Source: Helianthus annuus
Lineage: Eukaryota > Streptophyta > Magnoliopsida > Asterales > Asteraceae
Direction: 5' to 3'
Length of the DNA stretch: 64,000 nucleotides
Assembly: GCF_002127325.2 (NCBI RefSeq)
Contig: NC_035435.2
Coordinates: 125,648,526 to 125,712,525, forward strand
In this document: positions 32,286-43,766 of the stretch, one piece after another
How positions within the stretch are numbered: position 1 is the stretch's first letter
Layout of the letters: each line of letters opens with the position of its first letter
The notes under the pieces: model-generated
Databases searched by the model: none
The model's input: the letters and a program-made list of their open reading frames with translations, nothing else
Told to the model about the DNA's origin: nothing
Position numbers and translations under genes: made by a program

Positions 32286-33258
32286 TTGTTTCGTTTTTTT
32301 AGGTATTTTCTGATCTGTAAAGGGTTTACTTGAGAATTTAAATATTTATCTAGACACAAAAGGATCTGCAGATGTGCAAAAAAATTATTCGTAGGGTACA
32401 GTTATGTTTGGTGCTTATTTGATATAACCGCGTGTGGTTTTATTTATATATAAGAGTCTTCTGTAGAAAAGAAACTATAGTCTCCACTTAATATAATCCA
32501 TCCAAGCATAACGAATTTACCATAGCTTCTTCTTTGTGTTTTCATTTTTTTTAACTCTATTTTTTTTAATTTTGTAAAACATATCTATTAAATTAGGATA
32601 TAAGCCAGGGAACATATGAGTGGTGGGTGATATTTCTATACATTGAATTTTTCTTTCATCACAAATGCAATATTCTTTGTTGGAAAATTTCTTAACAAAA
32701 TACATAAAGATTGATGTGTTATTAATCTTTCCTGGAGTATAATATATTTATACATTTGAATCAGATGATAAACGGTTTATCACTAGAAGTTTGCTGTATC
32801 AACATTAGGTAGATAAGAAGTTTTTGGCTATTGACTGTGGATGAAGATTATACTGGGGAATTACATATTCAAGGACACATAGAGGGATGGTCATAAATTG
32901 GTTGGAGGACACTAAAGTAAAGCCGTTCGACCATCCAATAATAAGTCTAAGTTCATGCACTATCTACAGAGTAGTTGTGGTACTTTTTGTGGCTCGCCTA
33001 CAAATGCTTCAAGCGTTGAGGTGGATGCAGAGGTAGTTTCTTGTCTGATGTTGATTTACATGTAAATATGTAATCTGAGTTACACTTATAGCAAGTAAAT
33101 CAGTTGATAATGCTGTTTTTTTTATTCTTAGTGGCTTGCAAGAGTCAGGTAAGGAACATATTATCTATGAAGATTATACTGGGGATTTCCATATTCAAAC
33201 ACACAGTGGCCGAGATGATAGGGAATGCTTAATCAATGGGCGTTAAGGGGGATGCTTG

Positions 33259-33420
33259 GTAGTTCCACAATGGGCAAAAGTTCTTGTTCCAGTAAAAAAG
33301 CTGCCGACAAATGTTGGATCGCGTATTAGAAACTATGTGTATGAAGCGTTAAAGCAAAATCAAAGTTATTCCAAGATCGGGGTCACAACATGCGAGATTG
33401 GCTATAATTTTGATGAGTAA
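33259..33420 (+). pseudogene. MBD9-like gene fragment 1 (X2)
   Basis: The frame reads VPQWAKVLVPVKKLP, then TNVGSRIRNYVYEALKQ, then diverges to a stop. From memory this resembles a conserved segment of plant MBD9 (methyl-CpG-binding-domain protein 9, a chromatin factor), where a P.WA.VL.PV.KLPTNVG.RIR pattern precedes the PHD finger. A TAA lies just upstream in the same frame and the match fades after EALKQ, so it is an exon remnant. Intron-like DNA with a T-rich tract and TTAG precedes it. X3 carries the same fragment at 54443-54604. Confidence 0.6.
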
Positions 33421-33757
33421 AGATGACCTCTGAACCGCGTAAGGAGTTTGAGGAGCCTCAAAGTTATTCCAAGTAGAATGTTGGACATGTAATTTTGATG
33501 TCAAACCCAACACTTGTCCAACAGTTGATGTGGGATTAAAAATTCACAACAATATTCTCTTCGGTGGGCTCACGATTATGGGAACACCAAGTAGATAGGA
33601 ACTCTCTTTGAGGCTGTGAAAACACTCGGGTCAAAACTTCTATCATTCCGCCATCTCAATTCAATTGTTGTGTCTCCGGCTAGTATACACATGAGTCCAT
33701 GAACACGACCCTCCTCCGTGTGCCATTCCACAGTCGGCTAAAGTGCTAAGATGCATG

Positions 33758-33966
33758 TCATACATCAAACTTCATGTAATTAGCTATAGCAGCAATCAGA
33801 CTCGATTTCCCAGTCCCAGGCGGACCATACAACAAGTACCCCCTCTTCCACACCTTCCCAACTATTTTATAAAACTCCTTCCTCTCCCAAAACAATTATC
33901 AATTATAACCTTCTTTATCTTTGGGTCCATCGCCAACATCTCTAACGATGGACGGTCCAGGTTTAC
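33758..33966 (-). pseudogene. BCS1-like AAA-ATPase fragment (X2)
   Basis: On the minus strand the frame encodes LAMDPKIKKVIID, a short gap, then ERKEFYKIVGKVWKRGYLL followed by the Walker A motif YGPPGTGKSSLIAAIANY and MKFDV, then TGA. This is the start of the AAA core of plant BCS1-type mitochondrial-outer-membrane/ER ATPases. Only about 60 residues remain; Walker B, sensor and N-terminal anchor are absent. Relative to X3 this copy has lost bases within DDLDLFW, changing phase, so it cannot make a functional enzyme. Confidence 0.85.
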
Positions 33967-34496
33967 CTATCCCATGTACCCGCTCAAGTGTTGCAGGCAT
34001 TGATTTGGATGAACAGGAAGTCTATTGATGAGAACCAAAATCTCAAGGTTGAAAGCTACTCCATGGAGCTTAAGTATGGAGTTACGCGATACACCACATA
34101 GTTGTGGTCAACCCTTATTCATAGAAGTCTTGATGAATCAAAACAATGCATAGCTAAGAAGTTTTTGGCTAATGATTGTGTACCAAGATTATACTGGAGA
34201 TTTCCAAATGAGTTATGTATGGTTTATTTAGTTCTTGTGGTTGTTTTACCCAAGTAACCATTTTAGTTCAATAGTTAACTCATCCAATTTTTTTGTTTAT
34301 ATATTTTGAATAAACAAAAGTTGCCCTTGGTAAAGATAAAAATGCCCTGGAAATTATATTACTCACACCAAATTCAAACAATCAAATCCAGGTCAACAAC
34401 ATACCCATGATTAACTCGAGACTAAATTATCAAAAGCCATCTCTGGCAAACTCCCGGTTACATCATTAACGTCAATAGACCTGCTGAAGTCGGTGG

Positions 34497-34607
34497 TTCC
34501 ACCCAATCGCTACCAATAGCTACAAGACCCATTATAAGAACCCAACAACTTTTGTCCGAGCCAACACCACCTCCTTCAAACAAGTAATCCAGATGCTAAC
34601 CAAATAA
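34497..34607 (+). pseudogene. VQ-motif protein fragment (X2)
   Basis: The frame reads FHPIATNSYKTHYKN, then PTTFVRANTTSFKQVIQMLTK and a stop. This matches the plant VQ domain (FxxxVQxLT core; here F-K-Q-V-I-Q-M-L-T, with the family's PTTFV.A.T..FK lead-in). VQ proteins are WRKY-binding cofactors. The start, most of the flanking disordered sequence and the frame after TK are lost. X3 has a short deletion in the same segment (near 55690). Confidence 0.75.
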
Positions 34608-34907
34608 TCCAATCTGACCCGACTACGTCACCATATCTGCATGCTATTGATCTAACATTGTATCCGGGTTTTATGGCACCCACCACTGAGGCCATCATTG
34701 CCGGAAAACCCTAGAACAGCGCGGATTATAGGAACACTTGTCATTATTGTTAGGAACAAGGCACCGGTTTATACAATTCTAATATAAACTTATGATAAAA
34801 TCTAAAATATGCTACCACTTTTGCTATCATTGATACATCCCCATAATCACTGCCACGGTATCCACTTAAAAACGTATTACTATCGTTTGAGTAGATAATG
34901 CCGTAAT

Positions 34908-35138
34908 TCATATTTCCTTTGATGCATCACAATAACGGCGTCGTTTTGGAGATTTCGTGAATCGACCAACGAGAATAACAACAAATATAATATCTGGGTG
35001 GGTTCCAGATAGCTTCAACTTCGCTTCCGTATAGAGTTGAATCTGCGGCATTTTCGTAGTTTTAATCCATATTCCATTGGTGTTGATGCAGAAGAGCAAG
35101 TTTCCATACTGAATTTTGTAAGTAACGTTTATTTGCAT
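34908..35138 (-). pseudogene. Unrecognised 76-codon frame, identical in both X copies
   Basis: A 76-residue minus-strand frame beginning MQINVTYKIQYGNLLFC. I do not recognise it. The identical frame at 56058-56288 shows only that this part of X2 and X3 is nearly identical, not that it is coding. It may be a remnant of a gene fragment or chance. Confidence 0.25.
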
Positions 35139-35216
35139 ATCTCCATTGCAATATTGTGATCATATTCTTGGTTTGTTGACTTCCTAAGAAGTAATGTAAT
35201 ATTTCCAAATCGGTCA

Positions 35217-35456
35217 TTACAAACTTTGATTCATTGACTTCTTACACGTATTTATCAAATTAGGTGAGTTGCTCATGATAACCAGTTCATCAACATAGAG
35301 ACATATAATCAGAAGAATTCCTTCTTTCTCCTTTATGAATAATGTGTGTTCATAAGTGCATTTCATAAATTCGTTCTTTTGAAAGTAGTCATCTATTCTA
35401 TTAACCAAGGCCCTTGGGGCTTGTTTAAGACCGTAGAGGGCCTTTTCAGAAGACAT
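35217..35456 (-). pseudogene. Copia reverse transcriptase remnant (X2)
   Basis: About 79 codons reading EKALYGLKQAPRA, NRIDDYFQKNEF, YEHTLFIKEKEGILL and CLYVDELVIMSN, clearly the copia RT thumb-side region around the catalytic YVDD, here YVDE. The family differs from elements A-C (compare [12 protein letters not shown]). Nothing else of the element is evident. The identical copy in X3 is at 56367-56606. Confidence 0.85.
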
Positions 35457-35862
35457 ACCTTATGTTCTTCACATTGTGCGAGAATTTTGACCTATTCGGT
35501 GCGGGAGGTAAAAAGTTTACTTCATCAAAGCCACTTTCGGGGGATAATCATCATATTTTAAGGCAGCTGTTGATCATTTATTGGATACGGATGGTGCACT
35601 GCCCAACTCAGATGGAGCAAAAAGATGTTCCATAGAAAAGTCCGAAACAAAGATCTGGATGGTGTGCATTTGTTTTAATAATATACGAGGTATACTTTAT
35701 CTTTATTATTCCAAAACAACCCAACCTGTTTTTATTCATCTTCAAAATTTGTTCATATTTGCATCGCAGATTGTTGAGCGACTTTAGCTCTGGAAACCAT
35801 GATCAACAGATCAAGATATATGGTGTATCACCAACGCAGTGGTGGTACCTGTCTTCTTTTTC

Positions 35863-36054
35863 AAAATGCTGCAAAACATCCACAGTGCTGCTCTAGCTCT
35901 TCGCATCTACACACTTGATGCTGCAATAAAATACCAAAAGACCGCCATCACCTTTGACAAACTGACGGAGGCCCAAGTGTGGAGGATCAAGCCATGGCAG
36001 TTCTGGAGGCCCATGATCGAGTTACCAAGGGTGATTTACAAAAAACGACCATAA
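35863..36054 (+). pseudogene. MBD9-like gene fragment 2 (X2)
   Basis: The frame contains HSAALALRIYTLDAAIKYQ, which resembles, from memory, a conserved ALALRIY.LDAAI segment in the C-terminal part of plant MBD9-type proteins. The remainder (FDKLTEAQVWRIKPW and on) I cannot place. In MBD9 this segment should lie after the PHD finger, yet here it precedes the PHD remnant at 36755. The order may be rearranged. The copy in X3 is at 56985-57227. Confidence 0.45.
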
Positions 36055-36639
36055 CTTTGGCTATGGGTCTCCGTTTTAGGTGTTCGACTAGTCAAATAGA
36101 AGCTCGAAACGAGGAGCACTTTGGCTATGGGTCTCCGTTTCGCTCCAAAAAACGAATTGCAGTGGGAGTTACGAGCACCTTTATGTTTTTTCCATGTTTT
36201 ATCCCTTTTGTTTTTGGGCTAGTGTTTCGAATTTATGTTTATATTTATGTTCTTCACATGTAATTCGGATGGTCAATCATCAATTTTGCAATAATCATTT
36301 TACCATCACTATGCCATATTCACATTCTTACTATTCTTTTTTTTTAACGTAATGTTTTAGTGTAATACGGGTAAGGATACTTGTAGTTTGACGTGGCCAA
36401 ATAAGTTATGTTATGATTCATGTGGCAATTTGGTTTAAACATTATAAATTTACCATGAATGCTGCAGGCATTGATTTGGATCCACATGTAGATTACTGTT
36501 TTGCTTTGATTGCTAATGGCTGTTTATTTTTTCTCTCAGCTGCTTGTAAGAGCCGTGTAAGGAACACTTGATTTCCATATTCAAGCACACATACTTATTA
36601 TGAAAAAGTGCAAGAAGTATGCTACACGATGTAGCTGCT

Positions 36640-36929
36640 AATTTTGATAATGAAATGGACCATTCTAACCTCGTGGAGAACAACTTAAAATCCCAAGAGA
36701 TTAAGTTTGTTTTTGAATCTGCATCGGCGTCCTCTGGATTTTTACTCACTTTAATGTCAAGGTAGAGAAAGATCTAGAAGAACTCTTAGATTCGACTAAA
36801 ACAACTAAAATGTCCTCGGAAGCAAGAATCTGCAAAGTATGTGGCATTACCCGAGATGATGAAAAGATCTGTTGTGTGACACTGAATGGTGTAATGCAGA
36901 GTATTAAACATACTGCCTGAATCCCCCTT
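36640..36929 (+). pseudogene. PHD-finger remnant, MBD9-like (X2)
   Basis: Three frames hold pieces in order: NFDNEMDHSNLVENNLKSQ..., then VEKDLEELLDSTKTT and SSEARICKVCGITRDD, then after a shift CDTEWCNAEY-stop-TYCLNPP. The last two reconstruct most of a C4HC3 PHD finger (CKVCG..DD....CDT...AEYHTYCLNPP). At least two frameshifts and one stop mark it as dead. PHD fingers read histone H3 tails. The copy in X3 is at about 58030-58319. Confidence 0.7.
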
Positions 36930-37810
36930 GTTTTTTTCTTTTCTGAAATACAATGCTACTGGTATTGTACTTATAAGCAGCAAGTGCGCGATCAACCAAA
37001 ACGCGTCCTGCAGATTTTGCAGTTAGTAGATAAAAGCAGTTGTCTGGAAGAAAATCTGTATTTGGATATGCTGATTGTTGTGGAGGAAACAGAGTAGAGT
37101 ATAGGCAGTAAGAGGCACACAAGGTTGGTTTATAACAAAAGGCATAAAGATTGATGTATTTATTTGAAATAAATCCACGAAAGAAAGTTTCATTGTGTTT
37201 ATTCTGCAGAAAGTATTTTTTGCTCAAGTTTCTTGTTGAAAAGTCATTAAACACCAGCCTTATCTAGAAGAATCTTGCTTAATCGAAAACCAAGCTAGCC
37301 AAGCAATGGAAGGCAAGCTATTATCTCCCGTTATCATAATCAATGTATGTTGATAAGTTGTTTCAACTAGCAAGATGAGTTAGTCTTTTACCATGAGTTA
37401 AATCAGGAAATTTTTTATGTGATTAATTACGATTGTATTATTTCTTAATCCGGCATGGCACGCCATACATATAATTGGAATTTTGGGGACTCGAGCGGCC
37501 GGTACAAAATTATCTCGAACAACCGACTAAATACCAAAACATGGTAACACAATGAAAAAGTTTATATAGAGAAGGTATGGATTGACAAAACTGTTCGAAA
37601 GTAAGATGCTTAGACTTGTAAATAAATTAACTCGAATCTTAAGTTGGCTTCCATATATGTTTCTTATTCAACAAGTGAAACTTACTGGATTTATTCATTA
37701 CATCATACATAGTACGTGGTAGTGTAACAAACTCTTCACACATTTCCAAGAAATGATCACATCATCATTGTTCTACTTTATAATTTCTTGCCTACTAATT
37801 TCAAGTCCCA

Positions 37811-39110
37811 AAGTAGAGTTGATAACTTTCAAGTCCAACACTACAAATGCATACCATCACATATAATATATAATAATATTAATATCTTATTGATAATTAT
37901 TATTTAGTTTAATCTCCTTCTCATTTATAATATTATTTATTTGAATTAATTATATTTGAACGTTTTGTTTAGTTTGGTATCAAATATATTTTACGAAACT
38001 TAAATAAAATTAACTAATATTATTTATCATTTATACATTTACGGAGTTTTAAATAAAAGGTTAAATTTATTGAGACTTCGTTAACAAGTTTGCAACAACA
38101 GAATAATCTATTTTTATCACGAAAACCAAACTTTGTATTAATATATTAAATATTTTTATTTTCACTATACAAAATTACATTTACTCAACCCATGTAATAC
38201 ATGGGTTTTTTAAGATATAACTTTTTATTATTTGATATATAAAATAAGATTTATTTAATTCGTACAATACACGGGTTTTTAAGGATATATTTTTTTATTA
38301 TTTAGTACAGAAAATTACATTTAATCAAACCGTGTAATGCGTATATTTTTAAAGATGTAATTTTTTTATTATTTGGTATATAAAATTACATTTATTCAAC
38401 CCGTGTAATAAATGGGGTTTTTAAAGATGTATTATTTTATTATTCGGTAAACAATATTACATTTATTTAACCCGTCTAATACACGTGGTTTTAAAGATAT
38501 AACTTTTTTTATTTTGTATAAAAAATTACATATATTCAACCCGTACAATTTGGTTCTTATGTATATAACTTTTTATTATTTAATATATAAAATTATATTT
38601 AACCAACCCGTACAATAAATGAGGTTTTTAAAGATATATTGTTTTATTATTTAGTATATAAAATGTATTTTTTCAACCCCGTATAATACACGGGGTTATA
38701 AGCTAATTATATCATATTACATCTCTATGTTATATCATATTACATTATACTCTATTATATCATATTAATAATTGAACTGTATCTTATCATATCACATTAT
38801 TATATCATATTAATTAAGTTATATCTTATCATATTATAATATCATATTATTACTTATCATATTTTTTCAACTCACGTCTCAACCCCGCCCCATACCCCAT
38901 ATTCTTGGAAGTATGTTAGTAGCAACTTGAGAATATCAGTCGTTCGCTTTTTCTAAATATTTATTGAAAATACCAATAGTGTGTTTTTTTTACCTTAATT
39001 AGTAACTCGTTGGATTCTCCACCATACAACTTGTTATATAGGAACTCACCTATGCAACTTATATTGAGTATCAAGTATCACAATATCCACTACCAATACA
39101 AGATAACAAA
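37811..39110. repeat. Y2: AT-rich block of the macro-repeat
   Basis: From GTTGATAACTTTCAAGTCC to AAGATAACAAATTTGG. Includes about eight degenerate ~72-bp units (38160-38700), a TATCATATTA tract (38705-38870) and an unremarkable 3' part. It preserves the empty site of the inverted-repeat element found in Y1. Confidence 0.8.
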
Positions 39111-40664
39111 TTTGGTTTATATACCATGCGTATAGGTCTCTAAGCAGCGTATATAAACCATCTGAAAATTTGGGGTCATTTTGGTAGGTTTGAAGCATCA
39201 GTTTTTCACAAGGTTTATATACGCTAAGTACAGACCTATACGCAGCGTATATAAAGATGTGAAAATGTCCTTTATACCCTTGTGTTGAGGCTATACGAAG
39301 CCAAATACAAGGTTAGTTGTGTCATTTTTGTCTCATAAGCTGCGTAGGGATCTATACGCAGCGTATATAAAGCTCCATTTTTGTATTTTTTTGTGTATTT
39401 CTTTGTTTATTTATAAAAAAAGAAAATTATTTATAAAAAACAATATTATTGGTAATACAAATATAAATTATAAATATTAAAAATAATACAAATATTATGA
39501 ATTATAAAGATTAAAAATAATACAAATATTATGAATTATAAAAATTAAAAATAATACAAATATTATGAATTATAAAAATAAAAATAATACATTATGAATT
39601 ATAAAAATAAAAAATAATACAAATATTATGAATTACAAGACCTACAGAGAACCTATATGAGACTTACACTATACGATACGATACGATACGATATAACACC
39701 CGTATAGGCCTATAGGCGTGGTTTAGGTCTCGTATTGACCTCGTATAAGCCTATAAGTGTGATATCGTATCGTATAGGTGTAGTTTAGGTCATGTATTGA
39801 CCTCGTATAAGCTTATAAGTGTGATATCGTATCGTATAGGTGTGGTATAGGTCTCGTATTGACCTCGTATAAGCCTATAAGTGTGATATCGTATCGTATA
39901 GTTGTAGTATAGGTCACGTGTTGACCTTGTAAAAGCCTATAAGTGTGATATCGTATCGTATAGCGTAGTATATGTCCCGTATAGGCCTATAGGTGTGGTT
40001 TAGATCCCGTATAGGCCTATAGGTGTGGTTTAGGCCCCGTATAGGCCTATAGGTGTGGTTTAGGTCCCGTATAGGCCTATACGGGCCCTAAACCACACCT
40101 ATAGGTCTATACGGGACCTATACGGGGCCTAAACCACACCTATAGGCCTATACGGGACATATATACACCTATAGACCTATACGGGTGTTATATCGTATCG
40201 TATAGTAGCGTATCGTGTTGCATCGTATTGTATCGTATAGTGTATAGTATAAGTCTCGTATAGGTTCCATGTAGGTCTTGTATACGCCTATAGGCCTACA
40301 CGGGACCTAAACCACACCTATAGGCCTATACGGGACATATATACACCTATAGACCTATACGGGTGTTATATCGTATCGTATAGTAGCGTATCGTGTTGCA
40401 TCGTATCGTATAGTAGCGCATCGTGTTGCATCGTATCGTATAGTGTATAGTATAAGTCTCGTATAGGTGATGTATATGCCTATAGGCCTATACGGGACAT
40501 ATACTACGCTATACGATACGATATCACACTTATAGGCTTATACGAGATCAATACGTGACATATACTATGCTATACGATACGATATCACACTTATAGGCTT
40601 ATACGAGGCCGATTCGTGACCTATACTACACCTATACGATTCGATATAACCTTTATAAAAAAAA

Positions 40665-41045
40665 CCTTCATATACGCTGCGTATAGGTCTATACGCAGTG
40701 TATATAAAGGGTCAAAAAGATCATTTAGCCCTTCATTTGGGGCTATACGAAGCCAAATGCAAGGGTAAAAATGTCTTTTGACCCTTAATATACGCTGCGT
40801 ATGGGTCTATACGCAGCGTATTGTGTGAAAGACCATTTTACCCCTGCATTTGGGGCTATACGCAGCCATATACAAGGGTAAAATTGTCTTTATGACACTT
40901 TATATACGTTGCGTATAGGTCTATACGCAGCGTATATAAAGGGTAATTTTTATTTTTAACCACAAACTTGTGGTAAAAATATACTTTTTGACCCTTTATA
41001 TATGTTGCGTATAGGCCTATACGCATCGTATTTAAAGGGTGAATT
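40665..41045. repeat. Palindrome cluster of S3
   Basis: Four units as in S1 and S2, with more arm mismatches (GCAGTG, TATGTTGCG, GCATCG), so S3 palindromes are slightly eroded. Confidence 0.85.
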
Positions 41046-41869
41046 TAAAAAAAAAAACATTTTTAAGTATCGTATCGTATAGTATAAGTCTCGTATAAAC
41101 CTTATATAAGTCTCATATATGTCTTGTATCTGCCTATAGACCTATACGTGACCTATACTATAGTGTCGTATCATATCGTATCGTATCATATCGTATCATA
41201 TAGTGCATATTATCGTATCGTATCGTATAGTGTATAGTATAAGTCTCGTATAGGTTCCATGTAGGTCTTGTATATGCCTATAGGCCTACACGGGACCTAA
41301 ACCACACCGATAGGCCTATACGGGACATATATACACCTATAGACCTATACGGGTGTTATATCGTATCGTATAGTAGCGTACCGTGTTGCATCGTATTGTA
41401 TAGTGTATAGTATAAGTCTCGTATAGGTGATGTATATGCCTATAGGCCTACACGGGACCTCAACCACACCGATAGGCCTATACGGGACATATATACACCT
41501 ATAGACCTATACGGGTGTTATATTGTATCGTATAGTAGCGTATCGTGTTGCATCGTATTGTATAGTGTATAGTATAAGTCTCGTATAGGTGATGTATATG
41601 CCTATAGGCCTACACGGGACCTCAACCACACCTATAGGCCTATACGGGACATATATACACCTATAGACCTATACAGGTGTTATATCGTATCGTATAGTAG
41701 CGTATCGTGTTGCGTCGTATCATATAGTGTAGTAGCGTATCGTGTTGCATCGTATCGTATGATATATTTGTATTATTTACCAATAATATTGTTTTTTATA
41801 AATAATTTTCTTTTTTAATTTTTATAATTCATAATAGTTGTATTAATTTTAATTTTTATAATTTATATT

Positions 41870-42458
41870 TCCATACTATAAATTAACAACATATATTGGC
41901 TTTATATTATTGTACCCTTTGTTAAGGGGTATTTCAATAATAAAAAAAAAGATTTTTCACTTCTAACCCAAAACATCTCATCTTTACAATTTAACCCATT
42001 TGTTTTATTTTACTTTTAACATAAACCTTTTTAACTTTTGCAATTTAACTCCAACACTTTTACTTTCAACTTTTTCCCCCATATCTTTCGCGAGTTTTTC
42101 GTTTTGCGTTCGTTCAAAATTTTGTGACTTAACACGACGTAGCGTGCGTGTGGGGTTCAAAGTGTTTTTTTGTCTATTTTTCCCGTTTGACAAGTTCTAT
42201 GCAACGCGCATGTCCTAGATCGACTTAGTTATTTTTCTATGTTTTACGTTTTAACCTAAATTTTTCGAATTAACACGCCGTAATGGGTGTGTGGTGTTCA
42301 ACGATTTTACATCTGCTTTTCATTCGTTTTATTTTTTCATTTTCTATTTATTTTGTTTTTACGAGTTTTTTGATGTTGGTCGCTGGCAGTGGTGCGACAT
42401 TGGCGCTACTTTGCATGGTTTTACGCCCCCCGCCGCAACGCAGGGGCATTAATACTAG
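41870..42458 (+). mobile_element. Non-autonomous Helitron-like element
   Basis: 589 bp interrupting the AT-rich tandem array. It starts TCCATACTATAAATT (5' TC) and ends in CTAG (42455-42458), preceded by a hairpin-forming GCCCCCCGCCGCAACGCAGGGGC-type stem (about 42425-42447, broken by a small loop) and an AT spacer: the Helitron layout. No terminal inverted repeats or target duplication are seen, as expected. The interior is pyrimidine-rich with CGTAGCGTGCGTG words and no coding frame. S1 and S2 lack it. Confidence 0.7.
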
Positions 42459-42459
42459 T

Positions 42460-42910
42460 TTTTATTATTTACCACTAATATTCTTTTTTATAAATAATTT
42501 TCTTTTTTAATTTTTATAATTAATAGCAGTTGTATTATTTTTAATTTTTATAATTTATATTTGTATTATTTACCAATAATATTGTTTTTTTATAAATAAT
42601 TTTCTTTTTTAATTTTTATAATTCATAATAGTTGTATTATTTTAATTTTTATAATTTATATTTGTATTATTTACCAATAATATTGTTTTTTTATAAATAA
42701 TTTTCTTTTTTATTTTTTATAATTAATAGTAGTTGTATTATTTTTAATTTTTATAATTTATATTTGTATTATTTACCAATAATATTGTTTTTTTTATAAA
42801 CAATTTTCTTTTTTAATTTTTATAATTCATAATAGTTGTATTATTTTTAATTTTTATAATTTATATTTGTATTATTTACCAATAATATTGTTTTTTATAA
42901 ATAATTTTCT
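42460..42910. repeat. AT-rich ~102-bp tandem repeat of S3 (right part)
   Basis: Continuation of the tandem units after the Helitron-like insertion; the landmark TTACCAATAATATTG recurs about every 100 bp. Confidence 0.8.
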
Positions 42911-43190
42911 TTTTTTATATATAAACAAAGGAATACATAAAAAAATACAAAAATTGAGCTTTATATACGTTGCGTATAGGTCCCTACGCAGCGTATATAA
43001 ACCCTTGTTTTCTGTGCAATGATTGCTAATAAGGCTCTGAAATCCATGGTTTATATACACTGCGTATAGACCTATACGCAGCGTAGGTAAACCGTAAGTG
43101 TGCAAATAGGCAAACAGGGTGTGCAGATAGTTAGAGCCATTAATAAACATTTGTCCAACCTTTTCGTCTCGTAAAACTATGCTAACTAAA

Positions 43191-43766
43191 ACAAGAAGCA
43201 CTTTAGGAAAATATAGATTTGGTAGGCGCGGATCGACCTAGTTACATCTCTATGTTACATCATACTTACATTATACTCTATTATATCATATTAATTGAAT
43301 TGTATCTTATCATATCATATTATTATATCATATTAATTAAATTATATCTTATCATATTATCATATCATATTATTATATCATATTAATTGGATTAGGATCA
43401 AATACAAAGAATCCTAATTATATCATATTCATTTTACTTTATTTAATATTTGTATTTAATTTTAATATAAGGGTATATTGGTAAAGTTACATAAATCATT
43501 AATTTGTATTTTTTTTCTTTATTAACTAGCTAAATTAAATTTCAACTCCTTTTCAAAATATATACTTTTTCCAAATTAAAAAAACAACTTAATTTAAAAT
43601 GTAGAATAAATTACTAGGTGTGTAGGATAAATTACGAGTTTTGTAGGATATATCTCAAGGTGTGTAGGATAAATTTCAACCGTGTAGGATAAAATTCTAT
43701 AATGTGTAAGATATATGTAGGAAAATTTTGATATGTGTAGGTTTTGTAGATTATATGTAGGATAAT
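43191..43766. repeat. X3, left part
   Basis: Matches 30771-31528 of X2 but lacks about 220 bp (including the 20-bp tandem repeat), with TTTAATAT at both possible breakpoints. It ends with the GTGTAGGATAAATT minisatellite, where element C is inserted after ATAAT. Confidence 0.85.

Larger units (their letters stand above)
30771..37810. repeat. X2: 7-kb block with gene fragments (second macro-repeat copy)
   Basis: Starts at ACAAGAAGCACTCTAGG, directly after S2, and ends where Y2 begins. It matches X3 (43191-43766 plus 52713-59217) over its whole length. It contains a SINE, scraps of three or more plant genes and a copia RT remnant, annotated separately. The stretches 32280-33258, 33421-33757, 34000-34490, 36055-36480 and 36930-37810 show no recognisable gene; they are ordinary AT-rich intergenic or intron-like DNA. 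Short near-repeats inside the block (for example GAAGATTATACTGGGGA) suggest internal duplication. Confidence 0.85.
39111..43190. repeat. S3: third composite palindromic block
   Basis: Same modules as S2: left-arm palindromes (39111-39370), AT-rich reversed units (39375-39640), GTATCGTAT core (39645-40660), palindrome cluster (40665-41045), second core (41055-41765), ~102-bp AT-rich units (41765-42910, interrupted by a Helitron-like insertion) and right-arm palindromes (42955-43090). The outermost left tip seen at 4546-4654 is missing, and the right arm lacks one palindrome. Confidence 0.85.

Noticed and set aside
33758..33966. Functional AAA-ATPase gene
   Set aside because: Only the Walker A region remains, with a phase change and no Walker B, arginine finger or N-terminus.
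42000..42218. 72-codon and 75-codon frames near 42000-42510
   Set aside because: They fall inside the Helitron-like element in pyrimidine-rich DNA and show no domain.
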